Assembly (NCBI RefSeq): GCF_023115465.1
Contig: NZ_CP096034.1
Span: forward strand, 2,356,001-2,420,000
DNA length: 64,000 nt
Direction: 5' to 3'
Source of the DNA: Gottfriedia acidiceleris
GTDB lineage: Bacteria > Bacillota > Bacilli > Bacillales > Bacillaceae_G
The notes under the pieces are model-generated. The model searched no databases. It was not told the DNA's origin and worked only from the letters and a program-made list of their open reading frames with translations. The position numbers and the translations under genes were made by a program. Position 1 is the stretch's first letter. Each line of letters begins with the position of its first letter. Below are positions 9,865 through 18,038 of the stretch, in pieces.

Positions 9865-10206
9865 TTATCGATCCGTTTCAGTATATGTAATTCCTAAGTA
9901 TCTTTCTGTTCTTGTTTCAAATTCTACATTTACATATACCCCAAATTCCCTACTTCCATCTTTTAATCTTAACCATAGTTTGAATTTTTCTACTGAGACC
10001 ACTGGTGTTTTTCGTTCTCTTCCTATGTGTAAATAATCTATTACATCGGATTGCGGGTATCGTTGGATTGTTTTTTCAACTGCAATTTTTCCCCATTTTG
10101 CATATGGAGGCTCATAAACTGGTTGTGCAGCAGCTGGGTTTACTTTGCAAAAAATACTACAAAATAAGAATGAGAAAATGAAAATGGCTCTAAATGTTCT
10201 TTTCAT
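9865..10206 (-). CDS. Secreted DUF3889-domain protein
   Basis: This 113-residue protein has a clear signal peptide: MKRTFRAIFIFSFLFCSIF, then an AAAQP cleavage region near residue 28. The mature part begins with PPYAKWGKIAVEKT and matches the DUF3889 family of small exported Bacillus proteins (YqzG/YhdC type) that resemble PepSY-like folds. The function of the family is unknown. It is divergently oriented from sleB, with 163 bp between them, and is followed by its own terminator. Confidence 0.75.
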   Translation of the reverse strand: MKRTFRAIFIFSFLFCSIFCKVNPAAAQPVYEPPYAKWGKIAVEKTIQRYPQSDVIDYLHIGRERKTPVVSVEKFKLWLRLKDGSREFGVYVNVEFETRTERYLGITYTETDR

Positions 10207-10369
10207 AATACCTCCTCCTTTTTGCTCCTTTCCTTACTATTCGACCCGTCTACTCTATCTATCCGTTTCTTGTTTGTGCAATTTATATCAGTTTTTACGC
10301 TTTTTACTAATAAAAAGAAATTTTTTACAAATAGTAATCCTATATGTATTTGATTAAGGAGGATTTATT

Positions 10370-11185
10370 TTGCAAAAGAATTTTCACTTTAAAACTGCAT
10401 TTATTATCTTATGCATAATATGTATTTCACTGATTACTTTAAATATTTACTTACCAAAAAAAGAAGTTGATGCCTTTAGTAGTCAAGTACTCAGCCGTGG
10501 TTCAACTGGCGATGATGTTAAGGAGCTTCAAGAGCGACTTATTTTTATAGGGTTTCTGGACGATCAAGCTGATGGAGTTTTCGGCTGGAATACATACTGG
10601 GCTCTTCGTAATTTTCAAAAGAAATTTGGTATGAAAGTTGATGGTGTCGCAGGAACAAAATTAAAAGAAAAGCTGACAAAAGCAACTAAGAATTATAAAG
10701 GTAGTACGGCCAATAATACATCAAATAATAATGCTTCCAACAATAAGCCGGCTAAGCCGAATACAAATAAACCTAATAATTCGAATGCAAAACCAAATAA
10801 TAAACCAATTGCGAATGCACCAAACGGTTATACAGATAATGACATTAAACTAATGGCAAATGCTGTATATGGGGAATCACGTGGTGAGCCATATATCGGG
10901 CAAGTTGCTGTTGCTGCAGTCATTTTAAACCGTTTAACAAATGCATCTTTTCCTAATTCAATCGCAGGTGTTATTTATCAACCAGGTGCTTTTACGGCAG
11001 TAGCTGACGGTCAAATTAATTTAACACCTAATGCTCAAGCTAAAAAAGCAGTAATTGATGCAATAAATGGCTGGGATCCAACGACTGGTTGTATTTATTA
11101 TTACAATCCTAAAACAGCAACAAACCAATGGATTCGTGGCCGCCCTATTATTCTTACAATTGGTCAACATATTTTTTGTAAATAA
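10370..11185 (+). CDS. sleB: Spore cortex-lytic enzyme SleB
   Basis: This lytic transglycosylase degrades spore cortex peptidoglycan at muramic-delta-lactam during germination. It has 271 residues: an N-terminal signal/anchor (about 8-28), a PG_binding_1 domain (about 42-100: SRGSTGDDVKELQERL), an Asn/Pro-rich linker (about 115-150) and a C-terminal Hydrolase_2 catalytic domain starting YTDNDIKLMANAVYGESRGE, with the conserved Glu. Translation starts at TTG after AAGGAGG. It is 18 bp upstream of ypeB, the standard bicistronic arrangement. The usual sigma-G control is expected from the family, but I could not place a convincing promoter. Confidence 0.95.
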   Translation: MQKNFHFKTAFIILCIICISLITLNIYLPKKEVDAFSSQVLSRGSTGDDVKELQERLIFIGFLDDQADGVFGWNTYWALRNFQKKFGMKVDGVAGTKLKEKLTKATKNYKGSTANNTSNNNASNNKPAKPNTNKPNNSNAKPNNKPIANAPNGYTDNDIKLMANAVYGESRGEPYIGQVAVAAVILNRLTNASFPNSIAGVIYQPGAFTAVADGQINLTPNAQAKKAVIDAINGWDPTTGCIYYYNPKTATNQWIRGRPIILTIGQHIFCK

Positions 11186-11203
11186 TTGTAGTGAGGTGTA
11201 AAT

Positions 11204-12526
11204 ATGAAAGGTAGTTGGATTGTTGCAGGTGCTTTAGTAGCCGCTCTAATCGGAACTGGTTATTGGGGATATACGCAAAATCGCGAACTGAAAGAAATGA
11301 ATTTAAAAGCCGAAAATAATTATCAAAGAGCTTTTAATGAACTAACATTTGATATGGATTTATTACACGATAAAATCGGTACGACATTAGCAATGAATTC
11401 AAGAACGTCTCTCTCCCCTGCTTTAGCAGATGTGTGGCGTCTTTCGATTCAATCTAAATCGGATATTGCACAACTTCCACTAAAATTTGTGCCTTTTGAT
11501 AAAACGCAGGCCTTTTTAACTGGAGTAGCAAACTTTAGCTATAAAACAGCGGTTCGAGATTTAAATAAAGAACCTTTAACTGCAAAGGAATATGAGTCTT
11601 TACGTAATATTTATTCAACAGCTGAAAAAATTCAAGATGGACTAAGGAATGTACAAACAAACATCATGGATAAAAACTTAAGCTGGATTGATGTTGGTCA
11701 AATGTCTGAAGAAAGAAAAGCACCACGAGACAATAGTATTATAGATGGTTTTAAACATATAGAACAAGTAAAAGCAACTACAGACAATGATTTCGGTCCA
11801 ACGTTTTCGAATGGTCAAGAAGAATCTAAAGGTTTAAAGAAGTTAACCGGTAAAAAAATTGATGAGAATGAAGCTAAAAAAATTGCACAAGACGCTGTAC
11901 CGCTCAAAAATGTTACTAAAATTCAAGTGACTAGAAGCAAAACCGATAATAATCGATTTGAACCTTTTTACTCAGTTTCTATGGCTCATAAAAACCCAGT
12001 AGCTGATACATATATGGAAATAACAGAAACTGCAGGTTTGCCAATCTTCTTTATTACAAATAGACCAATAGCTAAACAGCAAATCAGTTTAGACGATGCA
12101 GTGAAAAAAGGTTTAAGTTATTTAAATTCAAAAAACTATAAGAACATGGTATTATATGATAGTTCACAATACGATACGATTGGCGTACTTCAAATGGTTA
12201 AATCAATTGATGATGTGCGCATCTATCCAGAAGCAATTCAATTAAAGGTTGCATTAGATAACGGGCAAATCATCGGTTTCAATGCTAAAAACTATATTAC
12301 GTCAAACCATGTACGTAAAGTCCCTACTCCTAAGCTTACACTTGAGCAAGCACGAGCAAAGCTGAATAAAAATGTAAAAGTTGAAGAAGAACGATTAGCT
12401 GTCATATTAAATGATTTTAATAAAGAAGTTCTTACTTATGAATTTTTAGGTACATATAATCACGATACATATGATATCTTTATAAATTCAACGACTGGTG
12501 ATGAAGAAAAAGTTAAAAAACTTTAA
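11204..12526 (+). CDS. ypeB: Germination protein YpeB
   Basis: YpeB is needed to assemble or protect SleB in the spore. It has 440 residues, with an N-terminal membrane anchor (WIVAGALVAALIGTGYWGY, about 4-22), a helical region (about 30-200) and C-terminal PepSY-like domains with repeats such as DENEAKKIAQDAVPL and SLDDAVKKGLSYL. A GTGAGGTG-type ribosome-binding site lies 18 bp after sleB. It ends just before a strong terminator, closing the two-gene operon. Confidence 0.95.
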   Translation: MKGSWIVAGALVAALIGTGYWGYTQNRELKEMNLKAENNYQRAFNELTFDMDLLHDKIGTTLAMNSRTSLSPALADVWRLSIQSKSDIAQLPLKFVPFDKTQAFLTGVANFSYKTAVRDLNKEPLTAKEYESLRNIYSTAEKIQDGLRNVQTNIMDKNLSWIDVGQMSEERKAPRDNSIIDGFKHIEQVKATTDNDFGPTFSNGQEESKGLKKLTGKKIDENEAKKIAQDAVPLKNVTKIQVTRSKTDNNRFEPFYSVSMAHKNPVADTYMEITETAGLPIFFITNRPIAKQQISLDDAVKKGLSYLNSKNYKNMVLYDSSQYDTIGVLQMVKSIDDVRIYPEAIQLKVALDNGQIIGFNAKNYITSNHVRKVPTPKLTLEQARAKLNKNVKVEEERLAVILNDFNKEVLTYEFLGTYNHDTYDIFINSTTGDEEKVKKL

Positions 12527-12536
12527 GTAATATCAT

Positions 12537-12571
12537 AAAAAGCACAGGTTTAGTACTTCCTGTGCTTTTTT
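12537..12571. terminator. Terminator of sleB-ypeB
   Basis: AAAAAGCACAGG (12537-12548) pairs with CCTGTGCTTTTT (12559-12570), 10-base loop, followed by T residues. It also faces the 3' end of the converging uppP. Confidence 0.9.
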
Positions 12572-12616
12572 ATGTACAAAATCATTACCTATACTTTAAT
12601 TTTTATCGAGTTTAAA

Positions 12617-13396
12617 TTAAAATATCTTCAAATATTGAAGCACTACAATACTAACTCCTAAAAAAATAACATAATAGCCAAAAATATTCAGTGATTGTTT
12701 TTTCAATAAATTGATCATCCAACTAATGGCTAAATAACCAAATAGGCTTGCGGCTAATGTTCCAAGAAATAGTGGGAAAAACGCAATTTGCTCAGCGTTT
12801 CCACCAAGTAGATCTTTACCTTGGAATACGATGCCACCTAAAATTGCAGGAGTTGATAGTAAGAATGAAAAATAAGCTGCGCTTTTTCGTTCCATTCCTT
12901 TAAATAATGCTGCAGCGATTGTTAAACCCGATCGTGAAACCGCTGGAAATATAGCAAGTGCTTGAAATGAGCCGATAAATAAAGCATCAACCCATGTAAG
13001 CTCCTCCATTGTTTTCTTCCCTTTTCTCCTTTTATCAGCAATAAATAAAATAATACCAGTAAAAATAAATTCCCATCCAATCGTTTTACCCGAAACAGAA
13101 ATCTCATCAAAAAAATCTTTAAATAATAAACCTACAATTACAGCGGGTAATGTTCCTACAAATAGTAATAAAGTTAATTTTGAAAAAGGTTTTTTGATCA
13201 AACCTTTCCATTCTTTACTGTAAAAAACAAACACCGCTAATAAAGTACCAATATGCATTAACGTATCTAATAATAAGCCTGCCTCATCTAATCCAAATAA
13301 ATGTCTACCAATATATAAATGACCGGTACTACTAATTGGGAGAAATTCAGTTAACCCTTGAATGATGCCTAATATTATTGCTTCAAAGTTAGACAT
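12617..13396 (-). CDS. uppP: Undecaprenyl-diphosphatase UppP (BacA family)
   Basis: This integral membrane phosphatase recycles the undecaprenyl lipid carrier and gives bacitracin tolerance. It is 259 residues if started at MSNFEAIILG. An AAAGGAG lies 8 bases upstream of this ATG, whereas the in-frame ATG six codons earlier has the SD inside its own codons. Family motifs are LTEFLPISSTGHL near the N-terminus and FPAVSRSGLTIAAAL (about 150). The second lacks the usual PG before the SRSG but keeps the catalytic Ser/Arg/Ser. About seven or eight hydrophobic segments are present. Confidence 0.92.
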   Translation of the reverse strand: MSNFEAIILGIIQGLTEFLPISSTGHLYIGRHLFGLDEAGLLLDTLMHIGTLLAVFVFYSKEWKGLIKKPFSKLTLLLFVGTLPAVIVGLLFKDFFDEISVSGKTIGWEFIFTGIILFIADKRRKGKKTMEELTWVDALFIGSFQALAIFPAVSRSGLTIAAALFKGMERKSAAYFSFLLSTPAILGGIVFQGKDLLGGNAEQIAFFPLFLGTLAASLFGYLAISWMINLLKKQSLNIFGYYVIFLGVSIVVLQYLKIF

Positions 13397-13473
13397 AAAC
13401 AATTCTCCTTTCATTCAAATTAGTAAATTATATGCAAAAAAAATTCAATTCTTGTCCAAATTATTAAAAACAA

Positions 13474-13502
13474 TAAAAAAGCATCATGTTAGATGCTTTT
13501 TG
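13474..13502 (-). terminator. Terminator overlapping the end of the HMGL-like gene
   Basis: AAAAAGCATC (13476-13485) pairs with GATGCTTTTT (13492-13501). Read on the minus strand it ends in a T run. The stem includes the last codons and stop of the gene at 13484-14389. Confidence 0.7.
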
Positions 13503-14389
13503 GATGGTAATCTTGAAAATAACTTACTAGTAGGCTCTTCTTTTAATTGATTTGAAATATAGTTTGTCGCGTCTAGTAGTTTTACTTCGTCAACATCAGT
13601 TTGAAGATCAAGTCGATGTAAAAATGATATTAAATCTTCCGTTTCAATCATTCTATTTTGTTCATTAGATGGAAAACAACCTCCGAATCCTCCATTTGCT
13701 GATTCAAACCGCTCAATCCCATATGAAAGTGATGTATGGATGTTAGAGATGCCGTTCCCAAAAGTATTATAAAATTGCATCGAACAACGCTCTTTCGGTA
13801 TTTTTATTAATAAATCCTCTAAAAATAACTTAACTTGTTTAGGTTTTACTTTACCTACCGTATCTACAAATGATAATTCCTCCACGCCATCATCTAATAA
13901 TTGCAATGCCAAGTCGATTGCTTTTTGATGACTTACTTTTTCATCATGACAGCCAAATACCGTAGTAATATAAGCACGCGTAATCTTTTCATAATCTTTC
14001 GTTACTTTTGTCATCTCTTTAATATCTTTCAATGATTGATTGATCGAGCAATTTTTAACTTTAGCATTATATGACTCACTTGTTGCGATAAAAAAGTTAA
14101 TTTCATCCGCATCTACAACAAATGCTCTCATTAAACTTCTTTTATTTGGTACTAATACTCCATATGTTAGGTGATGATCTCTTTTTAGTTTCAATACTAA
14201 TTCGGTAGCTTCACTAAACTGTTGTTTATTCGGAAAATTCATTAGAGTGGAAACTTCGATGTGATGTAATCCACTATCAATCAGATGGTTAATCCATTGT
14301 AATTTTTGGTCAATAGATAATCGTGATCCATATTGAAAATTAATACGAGGTCCAATTTCTTTTATATATACAGACTTTGGCAGATTCAA
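13484..14389 (-). CDS. HMG-CoA lyase-like protein lacking metal ligands (probable pseudoenzyme)
   Basis: This 301-residue TIM-barrel protein of the HMGL/pyruvate-carboxyltransferase family aligns end to end with hydroxymethylglutaryl-CoA lyase. The catalytic GPRDG motif is GPRINF, so the Arg is kept and the metal/catalytic Asp lost. The HxH metal motif (HCHDTYG in the enzyme) is MQFYNTFG, so both His residues are lost. The Glu in HHIEVST, the Asp in FVDTVG and the Cys in FGGCF are kept. Without its divalent-metal site it should not cleave HMG-CoA by the known mechanism. It starts at TTG after AGGAG. No mevalonate or leucine-catabolism genes flank it. A regulatory or altered function is possible. 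Confidence 0.8.
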   Translation of the reverse strand: MNLPKSVYIKEIGPRINFQYGSRLSIDQKLQWINHLIDSGLHHIEVSTLMNFPNKQQFSEATELVLKLKRDHHLTYGVLVPNKRSLMRAFVVDADEINFFIATSESYNAKVKNCSINQSLKDIKEMTKVTKDYEKITRAYITTVFGCHDEKVSHQKAIDLALQLLDDGVEELSFVDTVGKVKPKQVKLFLEDLLIKIPKERCSMQFYNTFGNGISNIHTSLSYGIERFESANGGFGGCFPSNEQNRMIETEDLISFLHRLDLQTDVDEVKLLDATNYISNQLKEEPTSKLFSRLPSKKHLT

Positions 14390-14507
14390 TATGATCGACT
14401 CCTATTCTACTTTTTATTTTTTTAAACAAGCACCTCAGTAAATATCCTTGTATAAATTCTATTGAGTCGAAAGTTATTTATGATAGACAAAGTAGAATCT
14501 TTAAAAT

Positions 14508-14545
14508 AAAAAAAGCTCTCGATAAAAATATCAAGAGCTTTTTTG
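14508..14545. terminator. Intrinsic terminator-like hairpin
   Basis: A run of A plus GCTCTCGATA pairs with TATCAAGAGC plus a T run (one mismatch), 14509-14524 with 14529-14544. It lies between two minus-strand genes and can end the acidic-protein transcript starting at 15073. Confidence 0.7.
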
Positions 14546-14665
14546 AAAGCACGTCTTTAATTCTTAACTAAATAAATTAGTGAAACTTCCATTTTTTGCA
14601 TAAATAACCAAATCCAAAGATACAAACTCGGTATTTTATGGAAGAATATACATTTATTTGGAATT

Positions 14666-15073
14666 TTATACTTCTAAATCTTCGCCTTCTTCAATTACAT
14701 GGAATAATAGATGAACTAAATGATGAATTGAACTAGAAGCATCCAGTTCAACTTCCTCTTCTTCAGAGGTTTCATCAACGAATTCTAAATCATTTAAATA
14801 TAAAGCCATAAATTCATAAAAATCTTTCATTGCAAATGAATAGCAAGCAACTGGATCTTCATCTTCTTCATTATATTGAAGAACTAAATGAGATACATTT
14901 CCTTCATTATCCTCTGAATCTAAAAACACAAAAAAGCCTATATTCGTATCGATTTCAAATAAATGTCTAGTTCCACCTTCAGTAGACTTATGGTATTCCT
15001 CGTCATTCAATTTTTGGATTAACATATTATCTACATTATCTTCTTTGTGAAATGTTACATTAAAAGATTTCAT
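14666..15073 (-). CDS. Acidic cytosolic protein of unknown function
   Basis: This is 135 residues when started at the third of three consecutive ATG codons (MKSFNVTFHKED), 7 bases after AAAGGAG. The upstream in-frame codons have no ribosome-binding site. The protein is very acidic, with a YNEEDEDP loop and a C-terminal run of Glu/Asp (VDETSEEEEVELD). It has alternating beta segments (FEIDTNIGFFVFLDSED, VSHLVLQYN) and no signal peptide or membrane segment. I do not recognise the family. It lies divergent from a SASP gene, 132 bp away, so a sporulation link is possible but unproven. Confidence 0.65.
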   Translation of the reverse strand: MKSFNVTFHKEDNVDNMLIQKLNDEEYHKSTEGGTRHLFEIDTNIGFFVFLDSEDNEGNVSHLVLQYNEEDEDPVACYSFAMKDFYEFMALYLNDLEFVDETSEEEEVELDASSSIHHLVHLLFHVIEEGEDLEV

Positions 15074-15205
15074 CATCATTCTCCTTTTATATATAATTGA
15101 TCGACGCATGTCTTCATTATGTAACATTCCCTATTTTATAGCAATTATTTCCATAATTAAAAAAATCAATATACGGGAAATCTACGACTAAAAGGAGTGG
15201 GTTTA

Positions 15206-15457
15206 ATGAGTAGAAAAAATAAAATCTTAGTTCCTGAATCTAGAAAAGCATTAGATGCTCTAAAAGCTAAAGTTATGCATACATCTAATCCTGAAGATGC
15301 TAAGTTCGAAGCTGCCGAAGAAGTTGGAGTTCCTTTAACGAAAGGATATAATGGCAATTTAACCTCTCATGAAAACGGTAAGGTTGGTGGACGGATCGGT
15401 GGGAATATGGTGAAAGAATTAGTTAGAATGGCGCAGGAGAATTTGAATAAACGGTAA
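15206..15457 (+). CDS. Alpha/beta-type small acid-soluble spore protein
   Basis: This 83-residue DNA-binding protein coats spore DNA and is later cleaved by the GPR protease. Conserved blocks are VPESRKALDALKAKV, the GPR-site region AKFEAAEEVGVPL and the C-terminal GKVGGRIGGNMVKELVRMAQ. The ATG at 15206 follows AAAGGAG by 8 bases. The GTG three codons earlier overlaps that site and is not used in my reading. It is monocistronic, and sigma-G control is expected from the family. Confidence 0.93.
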   Translation: MSRKNKILVPESRKALDALKAKVMHTSNPEDAKFEAAEEVGVPLTKGYNGNLTSHENGKVGGRIGGNMVKELVRMAQENLNKR

Positions 15458-15493
15458 TGAATTAAACTTACTTTTTAAATGAAGGTTCTTTTT

Positions 15494-15523
15494 GAAAAGA
15501 GGTCATTTTGGTGATCTCTTTTC
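15494..15523 (+). terminator. Weak terminator downstream of the SASP gene
   Basis: GAAAAGAGGTCA (15494-15505) pairs with TGATCTCTTTTC (15512-15523) with one wobble. The T stretch is within the stem and only weakly continued. Confidence 0.45.
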
Positions 15524-15667
15524 TAGAAAAAGTTTCTGATATTACAATACACAAAGAAAAATTAGGAAATGTATTCCGTATGTTTTTATAAAATTAACTA
15601 CATCATTATTTCTAAGTGCTAATTTACGAGTTTTTTACCTCTATCCTATTAAGTTTGAATAAAAAAA

Positions 15668-15702
15668 AACCTGTATCCAAAAAAGGAAACAGGGATTTTT
15701 TT
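15668..15702. terminator. Terminator of the 49-residue peptide gene
   Basis: CCTGTATCC (15670-15678) pairs with GGAAACAGG (15685-15693) around one A-A mismatch, with an A run of nine on one side and seven T on the other. On the minus strand it follows the small gene at 15729-15878. Confidence 0.7.
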
Positions 15703-15728
15703 ACGATATAATGTCTATATAAAAATGA

Positions 15729-15878
15729 TTAGAAAAGTCCATGAACAATATATTTCAAAAAATCAGTAAACCCTTCTCCTACACCTGTAAAAACCATCTG
15801 GTGATAAGCATTGGTCATGCTTAATGCAACTGATATAATAATAAGGATGGGGACTATAATCATTACTTCCTTTTTCAT
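15729..15878 (-). CDS. 49-residue membrane/exported peptide, unannotated-size gene
   Basis: This is a short open frame with the full set of gene signals. It starts MKKEVMIIVPILIIISVALS, giving one hydrophobic N-terminal segment (about 5-22). The rest is amphipathic (GVGEGFTDFLKYIVHGLF). AAGGGG lies about 9 bases before the ATG. A sigma-A-like promoter (TTGAAT, 17 bp, TACAAT) lies about 60-85 bp upstream, and an intrinsic terminator follows. It is either a small single-pass membrane protein or a signal-peptide-bearing secreted peptide. No family is recognised and the function is unknown. Confidence 0.65.
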   Translation of the reverse strand: MKKEVMIIVPILIIISVALSMTNAYHQMVFTGVGEGFTDFLKYIVHGLF

Positions 15879-15934
15879 ATATACAACACCCCTTAACGTC
15901 ACATTTGATTTTTAATTTTCTAACTTATATAGAA

Positions 15935-15963
15935 ATTGTATACAATGTGTATGTATTATTCAA
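15935..15963 (-). promoter_or_regulatory. Promoter of the 49-residue peptide gene
   Basis: On the minus strand, -35 TTGAAT (15963-15958) and -10 TACAAT (15940-15935) are separated by 17 bp. The predicted leader is about 50 nt. Confidence 0.55.
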
Positions 15964-16005
15964 TTGTGAATTATTTCCAATTAGAATTATTATTTTGAAC
16001 TATAT

Positions 16006-16064
16006 AAAAAATCAGATTGTAAGAAGTAGCTTGCTTTAGCAATCTTTACAATCTGATTTTATTT
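16006..16064. terminator. Long-stem terminator downstream of putP
   Basis: AAAATCAGATTGTAA pairs with TTACAATCTGATTTT around a 23-base loop. The 327-bp gap between the small gene and putP holds this hairpin, the small gene's promoter and the hairpin at 16138-16170, and no other gene. The right arm is repeated exactly (21 nt) at 17707-17727. Confidence 0.65.
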
Positions 16065-16137
16065 TAATCTTTTAGAACTTGAAACTGAATCTATTTTCTA
16101 AATTCAATTGTATTTTATATTTGATAGTTAAAATAAA

Positions 16138-16170
16138 AAAATAGGAGTGTGCATAGCACGCCCCTATTTC
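16138..16170 (-). terminator. Terminator of putP
   Basis: ATAGGAGTGTGC (16141-16152) pairs with the following CACGCCCCTAT through a 4-base loop using one or two wobble pairs. On the minus strand the stem is followed by T-rich sequence. It lies 36 bp past the putP stop. Confidence 0.7.
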
Positions 16171-16205
16171 AACTGATTAATCATTTAGAAAATGTATTTT
16201 TGTTT

Positions 16206-17681
16206 TTATGCTAGTCGTTTTTCCATTTCCTCAAATTGCGTTTCTACTTTTGGATTTGAATTTGAAGTTAATAGACTAACTACAATAACTGCTAGTAAGC
16301 TGAAAAAGAAACCTGGAACCATTTCATATAAGTTAATCGCTTCTTTAATCGCATCCACGCTGGTCCAAATGATAACAGTTGCTGCCCCTACTACCATGCC
16401 TGCAAGTGCACCCCAGCTAGTCATTCTTTTCCAGAATAAACTTAATAAGATAGCTGGTCCAAATGCAGCACCGAAGCCTGCCCAGGCATTACCAACGAGA
16501 TTTAGAATCGTATCATTCGGTGTCAACGATAAAAGTAATGATACGATCGCAACGATTAATACAGCGATTCTACCAATACGAACTAGCTCTTTATCAGATG
16601 CATTCTTTTTACCAAAGATACGATAAAGATCTTCAGTTAAAGCACTTGCAGTTACTAAAAGTTGAGAAGAAATAGTACTCATAATTGCTGCAAGGATAGC
16701 AGATAACAAGAATCCCGTAATTAGTGGATGAAATAATGTTTTTGAGAAAAAGATAAAAATTGTTTCTGGATCATCTAATGTTAAGTTGTTAACTGAAATG
16801 TATGCAATTCCAACTAGTCCTGTTAATGTTGCACCAACAATTGTAAATATCATCCATCCCATTCCAATACGACGCGCTGGCTTTAATTCCTTTACAGTTG
16901 AAATCGCCATAAATCGAACAATAATATGAGGTTGTCCAAAATAACCTAATCCCCAAGCAAGTAAAGAAACAATTCCAATAAATGAAGTTCCAGTAAAGAT
17001 ATTTAATAACTTAGGGTCTATATTTTTTATTTCATCGAAAGCAGGCTTTACTCCACCTACATCTGTAAAAGCAACAAGTGGTACTAAAATTAATGCAATA
17101 AACATAATTAGACCTTGAACGAAATCTGTTAAGCTTACAGCTAAGAACCCTCCAAATAATGTATAGGCAATTACAACCCCAGCTGTAACAATTAATCCTA
17201 CTTTATAATCGATTCCAAAAGCTGACTCAAATAATGTACCTCCAGATACGAAACCAGCTGAGCAATAAAGTGTAAAGAAAATGATAATAACAACAGCTGA
17301 AGTAATTCTTAAAATTCGAGTTGAATCTTGGAATCTTTTTTCAAAGAAATTTGGTATTGTAATTGAATTATCGGCTACTTCAGTAAATACTCGTAGTCGG
17401 GGTGCTAAAAGTAAATAGTTTAAATATGCTCCAATCGTTAATCCAATAGCAATCCATGCAGATGAGATACCAGTTGCATACATTGCACCAGGTAATCCCA
17501 TTAACATCCATCCGCTCATATCGGCTGCACCAGCTGAAAGAGCAGTAACAGCAGGTCCAAGACCACGATCACCAAGCATATACTCGGATAAACTATCAGT
17601 AGATTTTTTATAAGCGTAAAAACCTATTGCTAACATAAAAATAAAGTAAATAGAAATTGATATGAGTACTTGCGAATCCAT
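16206..17681 (-). CDS. putP: Sodium/proline symporter (PutP/OpuE type)
   Basis: This 491-residue transporter of the sodium:solute symporter family imports proline with Na+. The sequence shows about 13 transmembrane segments and the family signature AADMSGWMLMGLPGAMY (about 52-68), which contains residues of the Na+/proline site. GGAGGG precedes the ATG. Bacilli carry closely related PutP (catabolic) and OpuE (osmoprotective) paralogs. No put catabolic genes or clear sigma-B promoter are beside it, so the sequence does not decide between them. Confidence 0.9.
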   Translation of the reverse strand: MDSQVLISISIYFIFMLAIGFYAYKKSTDSLSEYMLGDRGLGPAVTALSAGAADMSGWMLMGLPGAMYATGISSAWIAIGLTIGAYLNYLLLAPRLRVFTEVADNSITIPNFFEKRFQDSTRILRITSAVVIIIFFTLYCSAGFVSGGTLFESAFGIDYKVGLIVTAGVVIAYTLFGGFLAVSLTDFVQGLIMFIALILVPLVAFTDVGGVKPAFDEIKNIDPKLLNIFTGTSFIGIVSLLAWGLGYFGQPHIIVRFMAISTVKELKPARRIGMGWMIFTIVGATLTGLVGIAYISVNNLTLDDPETIFIFFSKTLFHPLITGFLLSAILAAIMSTISSQLLVTASALTEDLYRIFGKKNASDKELVRIGRIAVLIVAIVSLLLSLTPNDTILNLVGNAWAGFGAAFGPAILLSLFWKRMTSWGALAGMVVGAATVIIWTSVDAIKEAINLYEMVPGFFFSLLAVIVVSLLTSNSNPKVETQFEEMEKRLA

Positions 17682-17706
17682 TTTATCCCTCCGTTATAGA
17701 AACCTC

Positions 17707-17727
17707 TTACAATCTGATTTTATTTTA
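17707..17727. repeat. 21-nt exact direct repeat (copy of 16046-16066)
   Basis: TTACAATCTGATTTTATTTT plus one more A occurs here and at 16046-16066, so the two copies flank putP. This copy ends on the stop codon of the HTH gene at 17725-17955. The left copy is one arm of a terminator. Confidence 0.7.
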
Positions 17728-17955
17728 GTCTTCGTCCTTTACATCTATATCTTCAGGAATGGGTTCGTTATAATAATCAGCAATCATTTTTTTTGCTTTT
17801 TCCATTTGTTCTAAATGATGATTAAATTGCTCTTTATAGATTAAATATTGTTCACCATCATGGACTGCTCTTATTTTTCGTTCTTTAATTAATTGGTGAA
17901 TATAAGATTCATCAAGATCTAAATATTCCGCTGTTTCTTTAATTGTTAAATACAT
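17725..17955 (-). CDS. Excisionase-type (HTH_17) DNA-binding protein
   Basis: This 76-residue protein is built from one MerR/Xis-like winged helix at the N-terminus (YLTIKETAEYLDLDESYIHQLI, then RKIRAVHDGEQYLIYKEQF) and an acidic C-terminal tail ending in EDIDVKDED. An AAGGAG ribosome-binding site is present. It lies 43 bp upstream of putP on the same strand, so it could regulate or be co-transcribed with it. No phage or integrase genes are near, so a true excisionase role is unlikely. Confidence 0.8.
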   Translation of the reverse strand: MYLTIKETAEYLDLDESYIHQLIKERKIRAVHDGEQYLIYKEQFNHHLEQMEKAKKMIADYYNEPIPEDIDVKDED

Positions 17956-18038
17956 TTTGTTCTCCTTGCCTACTCATTCTTACATTATCTTACTATTGAT
18001 TTGAATATGTTTTTGTGATTGTTTTCCTTATACAATAC

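Noticed and set aside
17725-17955. HTH_17 protein considered as a phage excisionase
   Set aside because: It stands among housekeeping genes with no integrase or phage genes nearby.
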